This document shows positions 27,160 through 36,107 of a stretch of 42,940 nucleotides of DNA, one piece after another; within the stretch, counting starts at the first letter, position 1; the number at the start of each line of letters is the position of its first letter. The notes below the pieces were generated by a model, which saw nothing but the letters and a program-made list of their open reading frames with translations, did not search any database and was not told the DNA's origin. This stretch comes from Kosakonia sacchari (GTDB lineage: Bacteria; Pseudomonadota; Gammaproteobacteria; Enterobacterales; Enterobacteriaceae), in contig FOAY01000024.1 in the NCBI GenBank assembly GCA_900109485.1, positions 1-42,940 of the forward strand, in the 5' to 3' direction. Position numbers and translations under genes: made by a program.

Positions 27160-27789
27160 ATGGCACAGCTTTATTTCTACTATTCAGCAATGAATGCAGG
27201 GAAATCTACAGCGTTACTACAGTCTTCGTACAATTATCAGGAACGCGGTATGCGTTCGGTTGTGTACACGGCTGAAATTGACGATCGCTTCGGAGCAGGG
27301 AAGGTAAGTTCACGTATTGGATTATCCTCACCTGCGCGTTTGTTTAATCAACACACTGCATTATTCGAAGAGATAAAAGCTGAACATACGCGTGAAGCGG
27401 TACATTGCGTGCTGGTGGATGAGAGCCAATTTTTAACGCGTGAACAGGTCTATGCATTGTCTGAAGTTGTTGATCAACTGGATATTCCGGTACTGTGCTA
27501 TGGGCTACGTACAGATTTTCGTGGCGAGCTGTTCGTGGGAAGCCAATATTTACTCGCATGGTCAGATAAACTGGTCGAACTGAAAACCATCTGTTTCTGC
27601 GGACGTAAAGCCAGCATGGTACTGCGCCTGGATCAGGCCGGGCGTCCCTACAATGAAGGGGAGCAGGTAGTGATAGGCGGTAATGAGCGCTATGTCTCCG
27701 TGTGCCGTAAACACTACAAGGAAGCCCTTGCAGAAGGTTCGTTAACGGCGATACAGCAACGGGTACGCGGAACAACGTCCGATTGTTGA
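27160..27789 (+). CDS. tdk: Thymidine kinase
   Basis: The 209-residue type II thymidine kinase phosphorylates thymidine and deoxyuridine with ATP in the salvage pathway. The P-loop [15 protein letters not shown] lies near residue 7. The Walker B segment LVDESQFL, the lasso-region segment [10 protein letters not shown], and a zinc-binding pair CFCGRK with a downstream cysteine in SVCRKHY are all present. The frame is open from a TTG at 27139, but the ATG at 27160 begins exactly as the family does ([16 protein letters not shown]). It is tail to tail with adhE across a shared terminator. Confidence 0.97.
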   Translation: MAQLYFYYSAMNAGKSTALLQSSYNYQERGMRSVVYTAEIDDRFGAGKVSSRIGLSSPARLFNQHTALFEEIKAEHTREAVHCVLVDESQFLTREQVYALSEVVDQLDIPVLCYGLRTDFRGELFVGSQYLLAWSDKLVELKTICFCGRKASMVLRLDQAGRPYNEGEQVVIGGNERYVSVCRKHYKEALAEGSLTAIQQRVRGTTSDC

Positions 27790-27804
27790 GTTTAATGTCA
27801 GATA

Positions 27805-27833
27805 TAAAAAAACCCGCCGAAGCGGGTTTTTTT
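27805..27833. terminator. tdk/adhE shared bidirectional terminator
   Basis: Stem ACCCGC/GCGGGT (27812-27817 and 27822-27827) with loop CGAA has seven T on the right and seven A on the left. It ends both tdk and the convergent adhE. Confidence 0.92.
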
Positions 27834-27847
27834 ATTAGCTGAGATAA

Positions 27848-30535
27848 TTAAGCGGTTTTCTTCGCTTTTTTATCTGCTTTTACAGCCGGTGGTACTGCCA
27901 CTTCAACTTTCACTGATGCCGTATCACCTTCTTTGTACTCACGACCATAGAACGTATCCAGCAGGATTTGTTTCAGTTCGGAGATCAGCGGGTAACGCGG
28001 GTTAGCGCCGGTGCACTGGTCATCAAATGCGTCTTCAGACAGTTTATCCACGTTCGCAAGGAAATCTGCTTCCTGCACGCCAGCTTCACGGATAGATTTC
28101 GGAATACCCAGTTCAGCTTTCATGCTTTCCAGCCATGCCAGCAGTTTTTCAATTTTCGCTGCGGTACGGTCACCAGGCGCGCTCAGGCCCAGGTGATCGG
28201 CGATCTCAGCATAGCGGCGACGCGCCTGCGGACGATCGTACTGGCTGAAAGCCGTCTGCTTGGTCGGGTTGTCATTCGCGTTGTAGCGGATAACGTTACA
28301 GATCAGCAGGGCGTTAGCCAGACCGTGCGGAATGTGGAACTGTGAGCCCAGTTTGTGCGCCATGGAGTGACACACGCCGAGGAAGGCGTTTGCAAACGCG
28401 ATACCGGCGATGGTTGCTGCACTGTGAACGCGTTCACGGGCTACCGGGTTTTTAGAACCTTCGTTGTAAGACGCCGGCAGGTTTTCTTTCAACAGTTTCA
28501 GCGCCTGCAGCGCCTGACCATCGGAGAATTCAGAAGCCAGGACAGACACATAAGCTTCCAGTGCGTGCGTCACCGCGTCCAGACCACCGAAAGCACACAG
28601 CGATTTCGGCATTTCCATTACGAGGTTGGCGTCGACAATTGCCATATCCGGGGTCAGTGCATAATCCGCCAGCGGGTATTTCTGACCGGTTGCATCATCG
28701 GTCACCACGGCAAACGGCGTCACTTCAGAACCGGTACCGGAAGTGGTGGTGACAGCGACCATTTTCGCTTTCACGCCCATTTTCGGGAACTTGTAGATAC
28801 GTTTACGGATGTCCATAAAGCGCAGCGCCAGCTCTTCGAAATGGGTTTCCGGGTGTTCATACATAACCCACATGATTTTCGCGGCATCCATCGGGGAACC
28901 ACCGCCAAGCGCGATGATGATGTCCGGTTTGAAGGAGTTCGCCAGTTCAGCACCTTTACGCACGATGGTCAGTGTCGGGTCAGCTTCAACTTCGAAGAAC
29001 ACTTCAGTTTCCACGCCAGCAGCTTTCAGCACAGAGGTGATCTGGTCTGCGTAGCCATTGTTGAAGAGGAAACGGTCGGTCACGATAAGCGCGCGTTTGT
29101 GACCATCAGTAATCACTTCATCCAGCGCGATTGGCAGTGAGCCACGGCGGAAGTAGATAGATTTCGGAAGTTTATGCCACAACATGTTTTCAGCTCGCTT
29201 AGCAACGGTTTTCTTGTTGATCAGGTGTTTCGGACCAACGTTTTCGGAGATGGAGTTACCACCCCAGGAACCACAACCCAGAGTCAGGGAAGGCGCGAGT
29301 TTAAAGTTATACAGGTCACCGATACCACCCTGTGATGCCGGGGTGTTGATCAGGATACGTGCGGTTTTCATCTTCTGACCGAAGAAAGCGACACGCTCCG
29401 GCTGGTTATCCTGGTCGGTATACAGGCAGGAGGTATGACCGATACCGCCCATAGCGACCAGTTTCTCAGCTTTTTCTACCGCGTCTTCGAAATCTTTCGC
29501 ACGGTACATTGCCAGCGTCGGGGAGAGTTTTTCATGTGCAAAGGGTTCACTTTCATCAACCACTTTCACTTCACCAATCAGGATTTTGGTCGTGGCCGGA
29601 ACGGTGAAACCGGCAAGTTCAGCAATTTTATAAGCTGGCTGACCAACGATAGCGGCGTTCAGTGCGCCATTTTTCAGGATAATGTCCTGAACGGCTTTCA
29701 GCTCTTTACCCTGCAACAGGTAGCCACCGTGGCTGGCGAAACGCTCACGAACGGCGTCATACACGGAATCGACAACAACGACAGATTGTTCAGATGCGCA
29801 GATCACGCCGTTATCGAAGGTTTTGGACATCAATACGGATGCGACGGCACGCTTGATATCGGCCGTTTCGTCGATAACAACCGGGGTGTTACCCGCGCCC
29901 ACACCAATTGCTGGTTTACCGGAACTGTACGCCGCTTTAACCATACCCGGGCCACCGGTGGCCAGAATCAGGTTAATGTCAGGGTGGTGCATCAGTGCGT
30001 TGGATAATTCAACAGACGGCTGGTCAATCCAGCCGATCAAATCTTTCGGCGCGCCAGCGGCAATCGCAGCCTGCAGAACGATGTCTGCGGCTTTGTTAGT
30101 GGCATCTTTAGCGCGCGGATGTGGAGAGAAGATAATTGCGTTACGGGTCTTCAGGCTAATCAGCGATTTGAAGATAGCAGTAGAGGTTGGGTTAGTGGTC
30201 GGAACGATACCACAGATGATGCCGATAGGTTCCGCGATGGTGATGGTGCCGAAGGTATCATCTTCAGACAGCACACCACAGGTTTTCTCATCTTTATAGG
30301 CGTTGTAGATATACTCAGAAGCGAAGTGGTTTTTAATCACTTTATCTTCAACGATACCCATACCAGATTCGGCAACGGCCATTTTAGCGAGAGGGATTCG
30401 GGCATCTGCGGCTGCCAGGGCGGCGGCACGGAAGATTTTATCTACTTGCTCTTGAGTAAAGTTGGCATATTCACGCTGGGCTTTTTTCACTCGTTCAACG
30501 AGCGCGTTAAGTTCAGCGACATTAGTAACAGCCAT
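27848..30535 (-). CDS. adhE: AdhE, bifunctional acetaldehyde-CoA/alcohol dehydrogenase
   Basis: This 895-residue fermentation enzyme turns acetyl-CoA to acetaldehyde and then ethanol, regenerating NAD+, and polymerises into spirosomes. The N-terminal aldehyde dehydrogenase domain (about 1-440) has the catalytic cysteine in FDNGVICASEQS. The C-terminal iron-dependent alcohol dehydrogenase (about 450-870) has the NAD loop ALGGGSPMDAAK and iron-ligand histidines in VCHSMAHKLGSQFHIPHG. A lysine-rich tail ends the protein (KADKKAKKTA). It is four residues longer than E. coli AdhE. A 477-base upstream region fits the known long adhE leader. Confidence 0.98.
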   Translation of the reverse strand: MAVTNVAELNALVERVKKAQREYANFTQEQVDKIFRAAALAAADARIPLAKMAVAESGMGIVEDKVIKNHFASEYIYNAYKDEKTCGVLSEDDTFGTITIAEPIGIICGIVPTTNPTSTAIFKSLISLKTRNAIIFSPHPRAKDATNKAADIVLQAAIAAGAPKDLIGWIDQPSVELSNALMHHPDINLILATGGPGMVKAAYSSGKPAIGVGAGNTPVVIDETADIKRAVASVLMSKTFDNGVICASEQSVVVVDSVYDAVRERFASHGGYLLQGKELKAVQDIILKNGALNAAIVGQPAYKIAELAGFTVPATTKILIGEVKVVDESEPFAHEKLSPTLAMYRAKDFEDAVEKAEKLVAMGGIGHTSCLYTDQDNQPERVAFFGQKMKTARILINTPASQGGIGDLYNFKLAPSLTLGCGSWGGNSISENVGPKHLINKKTVAKRAENMLWHKLPKSIYFRRGSLPIALDEVITDGHKRALIVTDRFLFNNGYADQITSVLKAAGVETEVFFEVEADPTLTIVRKGAELANSFKPDIIIALGGGSPMDAAKIMWVMYEHPETHFEELALRFMDIRKRIYKFPKMGVKAKMVAVTTTSGTGSEVTPFAVVTDDATGQKYPLADYALTPDMAIVDANLVMEMPKSLCAFGGLDAVTHALEAYVSVLASEFSDGQALQALKLLKENLPASYNEGSKNPVARERVHSAATIAGIAFANAFLGVCHSMAHKLGSQFHIPHGLANALLICNVIRYNANDNPTKQTAFSQYDRPQARRRYAEIADHLGLSAPGDRTAAKIEKLLAWLESMKAELGIPKSIREAGVQEADFLANVDKLSEDAFDDQCTGANPRYPLISELKQILLDTFYGREYKEGDTASVKVEVAVPPAVKADKKAKKTA

Positions 30536-31012
30536 AATGCTCTCCTGATAATGTTAAACTCTTTTAGTAAACCAGCTGTCCAGGGTGAAATTATAGACAG
30601 GCCGGCTGCAGGTTGCATAAGGTTCAGAAAAACAAAGACTTAACGCCAACCCAATATTACTGGTTTACTGAAAGAGCCTTAACAGAAAAGTCGCATTTAT
30701 TGACGATTTTGCTCTCTTTTCGTGGCTTCAAGATTACCCACTTCTGAGTAAGTAATGCGTGATCTATGTCAAGTTTCAGCGAAGCTGACACCTTTCAGCA
30801 GGCCAGTTTTGGGCGTTTGTATCAAATGTTAATGGCATTTGGCCAGGCGCGCCGTAAGATTATCACAATTACAACAACTGAGTAACGCGCTGTATTGCAT
30901 GATTTTTCTGCAAATCTTAATGAACAGCGGCATGAAAACGCGTATCTTCTGCATGGATTTTCCTGCCACGCCGATATAGTTGATATAGGGTGACATTACG
31001 GAGCTTACAGCG
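30536..31012. other. adhE-ychE divergent intergenic region
   Basis: No gene is seen in these 477 bases. In E. coli this space holds two adhE promoters and a long structured leader processed by RNase III, with control by Cra, Fis and NarL. I could not place a confident FNR pair or full NarL heptamer here. TCTCCTGATAATGTT at the left end includes the adhE ribosome binding site (AGGAGAG on the minus strand). Confidence 0.45.
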
Positions 31013-31657
31013 GTGCAAACATTGATAGATTTACCTCTTTATTTTAAATTTTTTATTGGCCTTTTTGCGCTGGTGAACCCGGTCGGCATCATTCCGGTTT
31101 TTATCAGCATGACCAGCTATCAAATGGTTGGGGCGCGAAATAAAACCAACCTTACAGCAAACGTCTCAGTGGCAATTATCCTCTGGACTTCTTTATTTCT
31201 CGGTAATGGCATTTTGCAGCTATTCGGCATCTCGATTGATTCGTTCCGCATTGCCGGCGGCATTCTGGTTGTCACCATTGCCATGTCGATGATCAGCGGC
31301 AAACTTGGCGAGGATAAACAGAATAAACAAGAGAAGTCAGAAACCGCGATTCGCGAAAGTATCGGCGTGGTGCCGCTGGCATTACCTTTGATGGCGGGTC
31401 CTGGTGCCATTAGCTCCACGATTGTGTGGGGGACGCGCTATCACAACCTGGTGCATTTAATCGGTTTTACTGTGGCAATTGCGCTATTTGCTTTCTGTTC
31501 GTGGGGGTTGTTCCGCATCGCGCCATGGTTAGTGCGTTTACTGGGGCAAACCGGCATCAACGTTATCACGCGTATTATGGGGTTATTACTGATGGCGTTG
31601 GGCATTGAGTTTATTGTTGGCGGCATAAGATCCTTGTTCCCCGGCCTGCTGAACTGA
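31013..31657 (+). CDS. ychE: YchE, MarC-family inner-membrane protein
   Basis: The 214-residue protein has six predicted transmembrane helices. It matches E. coli YchE nearly throughout (FKFFIGLFALVNPVGIIPVFISMT; RIAGGILVVTIAMSMISGKLGEDKQNKQEKSE; PLALPLMAGPGAISSTIVWG). The family is called MarC or UPF0056. It was once linked to multiple antibiotic resistance, but that link is not supported for MarC, and the function is unknown. The start is a GTG preceded by TACGGAGCTTACAGCG. The next gene is oppA, 828 bases away. Confidence 0.94.
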   Translation: MQTLIDLPLYFKFFIGLFALVNPVGIIPVFISMTSYQMVGARNKTNLTANVSVAIILWTSLFLGNGILQLFGISIDSFRIAGGILVVTIAMSMISGKLGEDKQNKQEKSETAIRESIGVVPLALPLMAGPGAISSTIVWGTRYHNLVHLIGFTVAIALFAFCSWGLFRIAPWLVRLLGQTGINVITRIMGLLLMALGIEFIVGGIRSLFPGLLN

Positions 31658-32485
31658 TTCACCTTTATTAAGTACGGCTGAGCTGACTGTTATCTCTTCC
31701 TTTATATAACAGGTAAATTCAGCCGCTACGAACCCGCCTGGAAAAGTCAAAAATTAGTAAAAGATATGAAGAATGCGCAAAGCGGCGCGAAATATAATAA
31801 TTTACACTCATCAGAAAATCTGTTCCCAATCAGTGAATTATAAGTAATGTGAATCGATCCTGCGCGTATTTCGCGCAATTGACGCTGTTATTTCTTTCAC
31901 ACCATACTATTGGGCTTGCCGTGACATAATTGAAATGATATTAGTACTTTCAGACTTCCTGCAGATGAATGTGCTAAAAAGTAGTCAATTGTTGATTATT
32001 TGTGCAAAGTAATACGGCATCTGCAAAAAAGCATTACATGGTGGTAATGCTCCCTTATCTTCTTGATTTAAAGAGATAAAAAACTTACAGGGAGGCTGTG
32101 CATGCAGCGCTTCATAGTTGGTGCTGTGTTGCAAAAGAGAAATGGTTAACAAATTTGCAAATTGTATTGGCGGCAGTGTGAGGCATTTGATATTTTCCGC
32201 CCTTATATTTAGCTCCTTATAATTTGCAAGATAAACAATATAGATGAGAATCGTTTTCATATAACGACCATCGCCAGAATCAGAGCTGTCTCGACAGGGG
32301 AGGCAGTTTACCGAATCGACGTAAGATTGCCGTTTGAGCGATCCGTAATAAAAAAAGTCGGTGATAGCAGCAGTAAAAAAGATGTCTGATAGCGCCAAAA
32401 AGCTCCTGCGCTCTTCAGGCCCCCACAGGGGATGAAACACGCTGACGTCAACGTCAGTAATTATAATGAGTGGAGTATCAACACA
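31658..32485. other. Long ychE-oppA intergenic region with inverted repeats
   Basis: No convincing gene is seen in these 828 bases. A two-tier inverted repeat, CGGCTGA (31675-31681) with TCAGCCG (31729-31735) enclosing CTGTTAT (31687-31693) with ATAACAG (31716-31722), follows ychE. A perfect palindrome, CTGACGT-CA-ACGTCAG (32442-32457), lies 28 bases before the oppA ATG. The A/C-rich stretch ATCAACACA just before that ATG fits a target of the G/U-rich small RNA GcvB, known to repress oppA in enterics. The oppA promoter itself was not resolved. Confidence 0.5.
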
Positions 32486-34117
32486 ATGTCCATCATCACA
32501 AAGAAAAGTCTGGTAGCAGCAGGAGTTCTGGCTGCGCTAATTACCGGCAACGCGGCAATGGCTGCCGACGTTCCGGCAGGTGTTCAACTGGCGGATAATC
32601 AGACGCTGGTCCGTAATAACGGTTCCGAAGTGCAATCTCTCGACCCGCACAAAATTGAAGGGGTTCCTGAATCCAACGTCAGCCGCGATCTGTTCGAAGG
32701 TCTGCTGATCTCTGATGTTGAAGGCCACCCGAGCGCTGGTGTTGCAGAGAAGTGGGAAAACAAAGATTTTAAAGTCTGGACCTTCCATCTGCGCAAAAAC
32801 GCAAAATGGTCCGACGGAACGCCGGTAACGGCGCACGATTTCGTCTACAGCTGGCAGCGTCTGGCGGATCCAAAAACGGCTTCTCCGTATGCTAGCTACC
32901 TGCAATACGGCCACATCGCTAATATCGACGACGTTATCGCCGGTAAAAAACCCGTCACCGATCTCGGCGTAAAAGCTATCGATGACAATACCTTTGAAGT
33001 GACGCTTAGCGAGCCGGTTCCTTATTTCTACAAACTGCTGGTTCACCCGTCAGTTTCTGCTGTGCCTAAAGCCGCTATTGAGAAATTCGGTGAAAAATGG
33101 ACTCAGCCAGCCAACATCGTCACCAACGGTGCATACAAACTGAAAGACTGGGTGGTCAACGAACGTATCGTTCTTGAGCGTAACACCAACTATTGGGATA
33201 ACGCTAAAACGGTGATCAACCAGGTTACCTATCTGCCGATCTCTTCCGAAGTAACAGACGTTAACCGCTATCGCAGCGGCGAAATCGACATGACTTACAA
33301 CAACATGCCGATTGAACTGTTCCAGAAGCTGAAAAAAGAGATTCCTAAAGAAGTACACGTCGATCCGTACCTGTGTACTTATTACTACGAAATCAACAAC
33401 CAAAAAGCGCCATTCACTGACGTTCGTGTTCGTACCGCCCTGAAACTGGCGCTGGATCGCGACATCATCGTTAATAAAGTGAAAAATCAGGGCGATCTGC
33501 CGGCATACAGCTACACGCCACCGTATACCGATGGTGCAAAACTGACTGAACCGGCCTGGTTCAAAATGACCCAGGAACAGCGTAACGCCGAAGCGAAAAA
33601 ACTGCTGGCCGAAGCCGGTTATACTGCGGACAAACCGCTCTCCTTCAGCCTGCTGTACAACACGTCTGACCTGCATAAAAAACTGGCGATTGCCGTGGCT
33701 TCCATCTGGAAGAAAAACCTTGGCGCTAACGTAACGCTGGAAAACCAGGAGTGGAAAACCTTCCTCGACACGCGTCATCAGGGCACCTTTGATGTGGCAC
33801 GTGCGGGCTGGTGTGCGGACTACAACGAGCCGACCTCCTTCCTGAATACCATGCTGTCCGACAGCTCCAACAACACCGCGCACTATAAGAGCCCGGCGTT
33901 TGACAAGCTGATTGCCGACACGCTGAAAGTCACTGACGAAGCGCAGCGTACTGAGCTTTACTCCAAAGCTGAACAGCAGCTGGATAAAGACTCGGCGATC
34001 GTTCCGGTGTACTACTACGTGAACGCCCGTCTGGTGAAAACCTGGGTTGGCGGCTACACCGGTAAAGACCCGATGGATAATATCTACGTTAAAAACTTGT
34101 ATATTATCAAGCATTAA
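32486..34117 (+). CDS. oppA: OppA, periplasmic oligopeptide-binding protein
   Basis: The 543-residue protein equals E. coli OppA in length. A signal peptide (KKSLVAAGVLAALITGNAAMA) is predicted to be cut before ADVPAG, leaving about 517 residues. It captures peptides of two to five residues with little sequence preference and delivers them to OppBC. Family landmarks are EVQSLDPHKIEGVPESNVSRDLFEGL and the pocket region ARAGWCADYNEPTSFLN. The frame is open 18 codons further up, but the ATG at 32486 with GTGGAGTATCAACACA starts a proper signal peptide. A hairpin behind the stop codon probably limits read-through to oppB. Confidence 0.98.
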   Translation: MSIITKKSLVAAGVLAALITGNAAMAADVPAGVQLADNQTLVRNNGSEVQSLDPHKIEGVPESNVSRDLFEGLLISDVEGHPSAGVAEKWENKDFKVWTFHLRKNAKWSDGTPVTAHDFVYSWQRLADPKTASPYASYLQYGHIANIDDVIAGKKPVTDLGVKAIDDNTFEVTLSEPVPYFYKLLVHPSVSAVPKAAIEKFGEKWTQPANIVTNGAYKLKDWVVNERIVLERNTNYWDNAKTVINQVTYLPISSEVTDVNRYRSGEIDMTYNNMPIELFQKLKKEIPKEVHVDPYLCTYYYEINNQKAPFTDVRVRTALKLALDRDIIVNKVKNQGDLPAYSYTPPYTDGAKLTEPAWFKMTQEQRNAEAKKLLAEAGYTADKPLSFSLLYNTSDLHKKLAIAVASIWKKNLGANVTLENQEWKTFLDTRHQGTFDVARAGWCADYNEPTSFLNTMLSDSSNNTAHYKSPAFDKLIADTLKVTDEAQRTELYSKAEQQLDKDSAIVPVYYYVNARLVKTWVGGYTGKDPMDNIYVKNLYIIKH

Positions 34118-34126
34118 TGGCAATGA

Positions 34127-34150
34127 GTGGGGCAGGGCGATCTGCCCCAC
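34127..34150 (+). terminator. Hairpin between oppA and oppB
   Basis: Nine-base stem GTGGGGCAG/CTGCCCCAC (34127-34135 and 34142-34150) has a six-base loop and sits nine bases behind oppA. A loose T-rich stretch (TTATTTTTT) comes nine bases later. It probably acts as a partial terminator or mRNA stabiliser that keeps OppA above the membrane subunits. Confidence 0.65.
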
Positions 34151-34252
34151 AGTGTCTTATTTTTTACGCAACAGAATACACATCATGCACGGACGGCTAA
34201 ATTGCGGTCTGGAAGCGAATGTGTAAAAGGCACAGGCCAGAAGGTACGGGCA

Positions 34253-35173
34253 ATGTTGAAATTTATCCTACGTCGCTGTCTTGAAGCGATCCCAACGCTT
34301 TTCATCCTTATCACGATTTCGTTCTTTATGATGCGTCTCGCACCGGGCAGTCCTTTTACCGGTGAACGTGCGCTTGCGCCGGAAGTGATGGCGAATATTG
34401 AAGCGAAATACCATTTAAACGATCCGATCACTACGCAGTATTTCAGCTATCTGAAACAGTTGGCGCATTTCGATTTCGGACCGTCATTTAAATACAAAGA
34501 CTACACCGTAAACGATCTGGTTGCGGCCAGCTTCCCGGTTTCAGCGAAATTAGGGGCGGCAGCCTTTATTCTCGCGATTGTCTTTGGCGTTACCGCAGGC
34601 GTTGTTGCTGCGTTAAACCAGAACACGAAGTGGGACTACACAGTGATGGGGCTGGCAATGACCGGGGTAGTGATCCCCAGTTTTGTTGTCGCGCCATTAT
34701 TAGTGATGATCTTCGCCATTATATTGAAATGGCTGCCCGCCGGTGGCTGGAATGGCGGTGCACCGAAATTCATGATCCTGCCGATGGTTGCGCTCTCTCT
34801 GGCCTATATCGCCAGCATCGCCCGTATTACGCGCGGTTCAATGATTGAGGTATTACACTCAAACTTTATTCGTACCGCGCGGGCGAAAGGGTTGCCGATG
34901 CGCCGCATTATCTTACGCCATGCGCTGAAACCTGCGCTGCTGCCGGTACTCTCTTATATGGGGCCTGCGTTTGTCGGCATTATTACCGGTTCAATGGTCA
35001 TCGAGACCATTTATGGTCTGCCGGGTATCGGCCAACTGTTTGTGAACGGCGCGCTGAACCGTGACTATTCGCTGGTGCTGAGCCTGACCATCCTTGTGGG
35101 GGCGCTGACCATTATCTTTAACGCGATCGTTGATGTGCTGTATGCCGTTATCGATCCGAAGATCCGTTATTAA
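34253..35173 (+). CDS. oppB: OppB, oligopeptide ABC transporter permease
   Basis: The 306-residue inner-membrane permease has six transmembrane helices. The first cytoplasmic end reads MLKFILRRCLEAIPTLF. The EAA-type coupling loop that contacts the ATPases is seen in FIRTARAKGLPMRRIILRHALKPALLP. The upstream open frame adds 42 residues without membrane or family features. The ATG at 34253 gives the E. coli length and is preceded by AAGGTACGGGCA. It pairs with OppC to form the channel, and oppC follows after 14 bases. Confidence 0.98.
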   Translation: MLKFILRRCLEAIPTLFILITISFFMMRLAPGSPFTGERALAPEVMANIEAKYHLNDPITTQYFSYLKQLAHFDFGPSFKYKDYTVNDLVAASFPVSAKLGAAAFILAIVFGVTAGVVAALNQNTKWDYTVMGLAMTGVVIPSFVVAPLLVMIFAIILKWLPAGGWNGGAPKFMILPMVALSLAYIASIARITRGSMIEVLHSNFIRTARAKGLPMRRIILRHALKPALLPVLSYMGPAFVGIITGSMVIETIYGLPGIGQLFVNGALNRDYSLVLSLTILVGALTIIFNAIVDVLYAVIDPKIRY

Positions 35174-35187
35174 CACTGGAGTTCGCC

Positions 35188-36096
35188 ATGATGTTAAGTA
35201 AGAAAAACAGCGAGGCGCTGGAAAACTTCAGTGAGAAACTTGAAGTCGAAGGACGTAGTCTGTGGCAAGATGCGCGCCGCCGCTTTATGCATAACCGCGC
35301 GGCGGTTGCCAGCCTGGTTGTGCTGTTGCTGATCGCACTGTTTGTGACGCTGGCGCCAATGGTTTCACAATTCACCTATTTCGATACCGACTGGGGCATG
35401 ATGTCGAGCCAGCCGGATATGGAGTCCGGCCACTATTTTGGTACCGACTCCTCCGGGCGCGATCTGCTGGTGCGCGTAGCGATCGGCGGACGTATCTCGC
35501 TGATGGTCGGCATTGCTGCGGCGCTGGTGGCAGTTGTGGTCGGTACGCTTTACGGATCGCTTTCCGGCTACCTCGGCGGCAAGACCGATTCCGTCATGAT
35601 GCGTCTGCTGGAAATCCTCAACTCCTTCCCGTTTATGTTCTTCGTTATCTTGCTGGTGACCTTCTTTGGGCAAAATATTCTGCTCATTTTTGTGGCGATC
35701 GGCATGGTCTCCTGGCTGGATATGGCGCGTATCGTTCGCGGTCAGACCTTAAGCCTGAAGCGTAAAGAGTTTATCGAAGCGGCGCAGGTTGGCGGTGTTT
35801 CTACGGCGAATATCGTGGTGCGTCACATCGTACCAAACGTGCTGGGCGTGGTAGTGGTGTACGCGTCGCTGCTGGTGCCGAGCATGATCCTGTTCGAGTC
35901 CTTCCTCAGCTTCCTGGGGTTGGGTACGCAGGAGCCGCTGAGCAGTTGGGGCGCGCTGTTAAGCGATGGCGCCAACTCGATGGAAGTGTCTCCGTGGCTG
36001 CTGCTGTTCCCGGCGGGTTTCCTCGTTGTCACCCTGTTCTGTTTTAACTTTATCGGCGATGGCTTGCGTGATGCCCTCGACCCGAAAGATCGTTAA
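35188..36096 (+). CDS. oppC: OppC, oligopeptide ABC transporter permease
   Basis: This 302-residue partner of OppB has a cytoplasmic N-terminal region (about 35 residues, including RSLWQDARRRFMHNRAAVAS) and six transmembrane helices. The periplasmic loop contains YFGTDSSGRDLLVR, diagnostic of OppC/DppC proteins. The coupling loop is EFIEAAQVGGVSTANIVVRHIVPN. Length and start (MMLSKKNSEALENF) equal E. coli OppC. ACACTGGAGTTCGCC precedes the ATG. Confidence 0.98.
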   Translation: MMLSKKNSEALENFSEKLEVEGRSLWQDARRRFMHNRAAVASLVVLLLIALFVTLAPMVSQFTYFDTDWGMMSSQPDMESGHYFGTDSSGRDLLVRVAIGGRISLMVGIAAALVAVVVGTLYGSLSGYLGGKTDSVMMRLLEILNSFPFMFFVILLVTFFGQNILLIFVAIGMVSWLDMARIVRGQTLSLKRKEFIEAAQVGGVSTANIVVRHIVPNVLGVVVVYASLLVPSMILFESFLSFLGLGTQEPLSSWGALLSDGANSMEVSPWLLLFPAGFLVVTLFCFNFIGDGLRDALDPKDR

Positions 36097-36107
36097 GGAG
36101 TGCTGTC

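Noticed and set aside
28355-29140. Antisense frame of 261 codons over adhE
   Set aside because: It is a shadow of adhE. Its residues (many His, Arg, Phe) are typical of reverse reading.
31985-32440. Open frame of 151 codons on the minus strand before oppA
   Set aside because: It has no domain features, poor codon use for this genome and no good ribosome binding site, and it overlaps the oppA leader palindrome.
33050-34150. Antisense frame of 366 codons over oppA
   Set aside because: It is a shadow frame. oppA on the plus strand is full length and matches its family.
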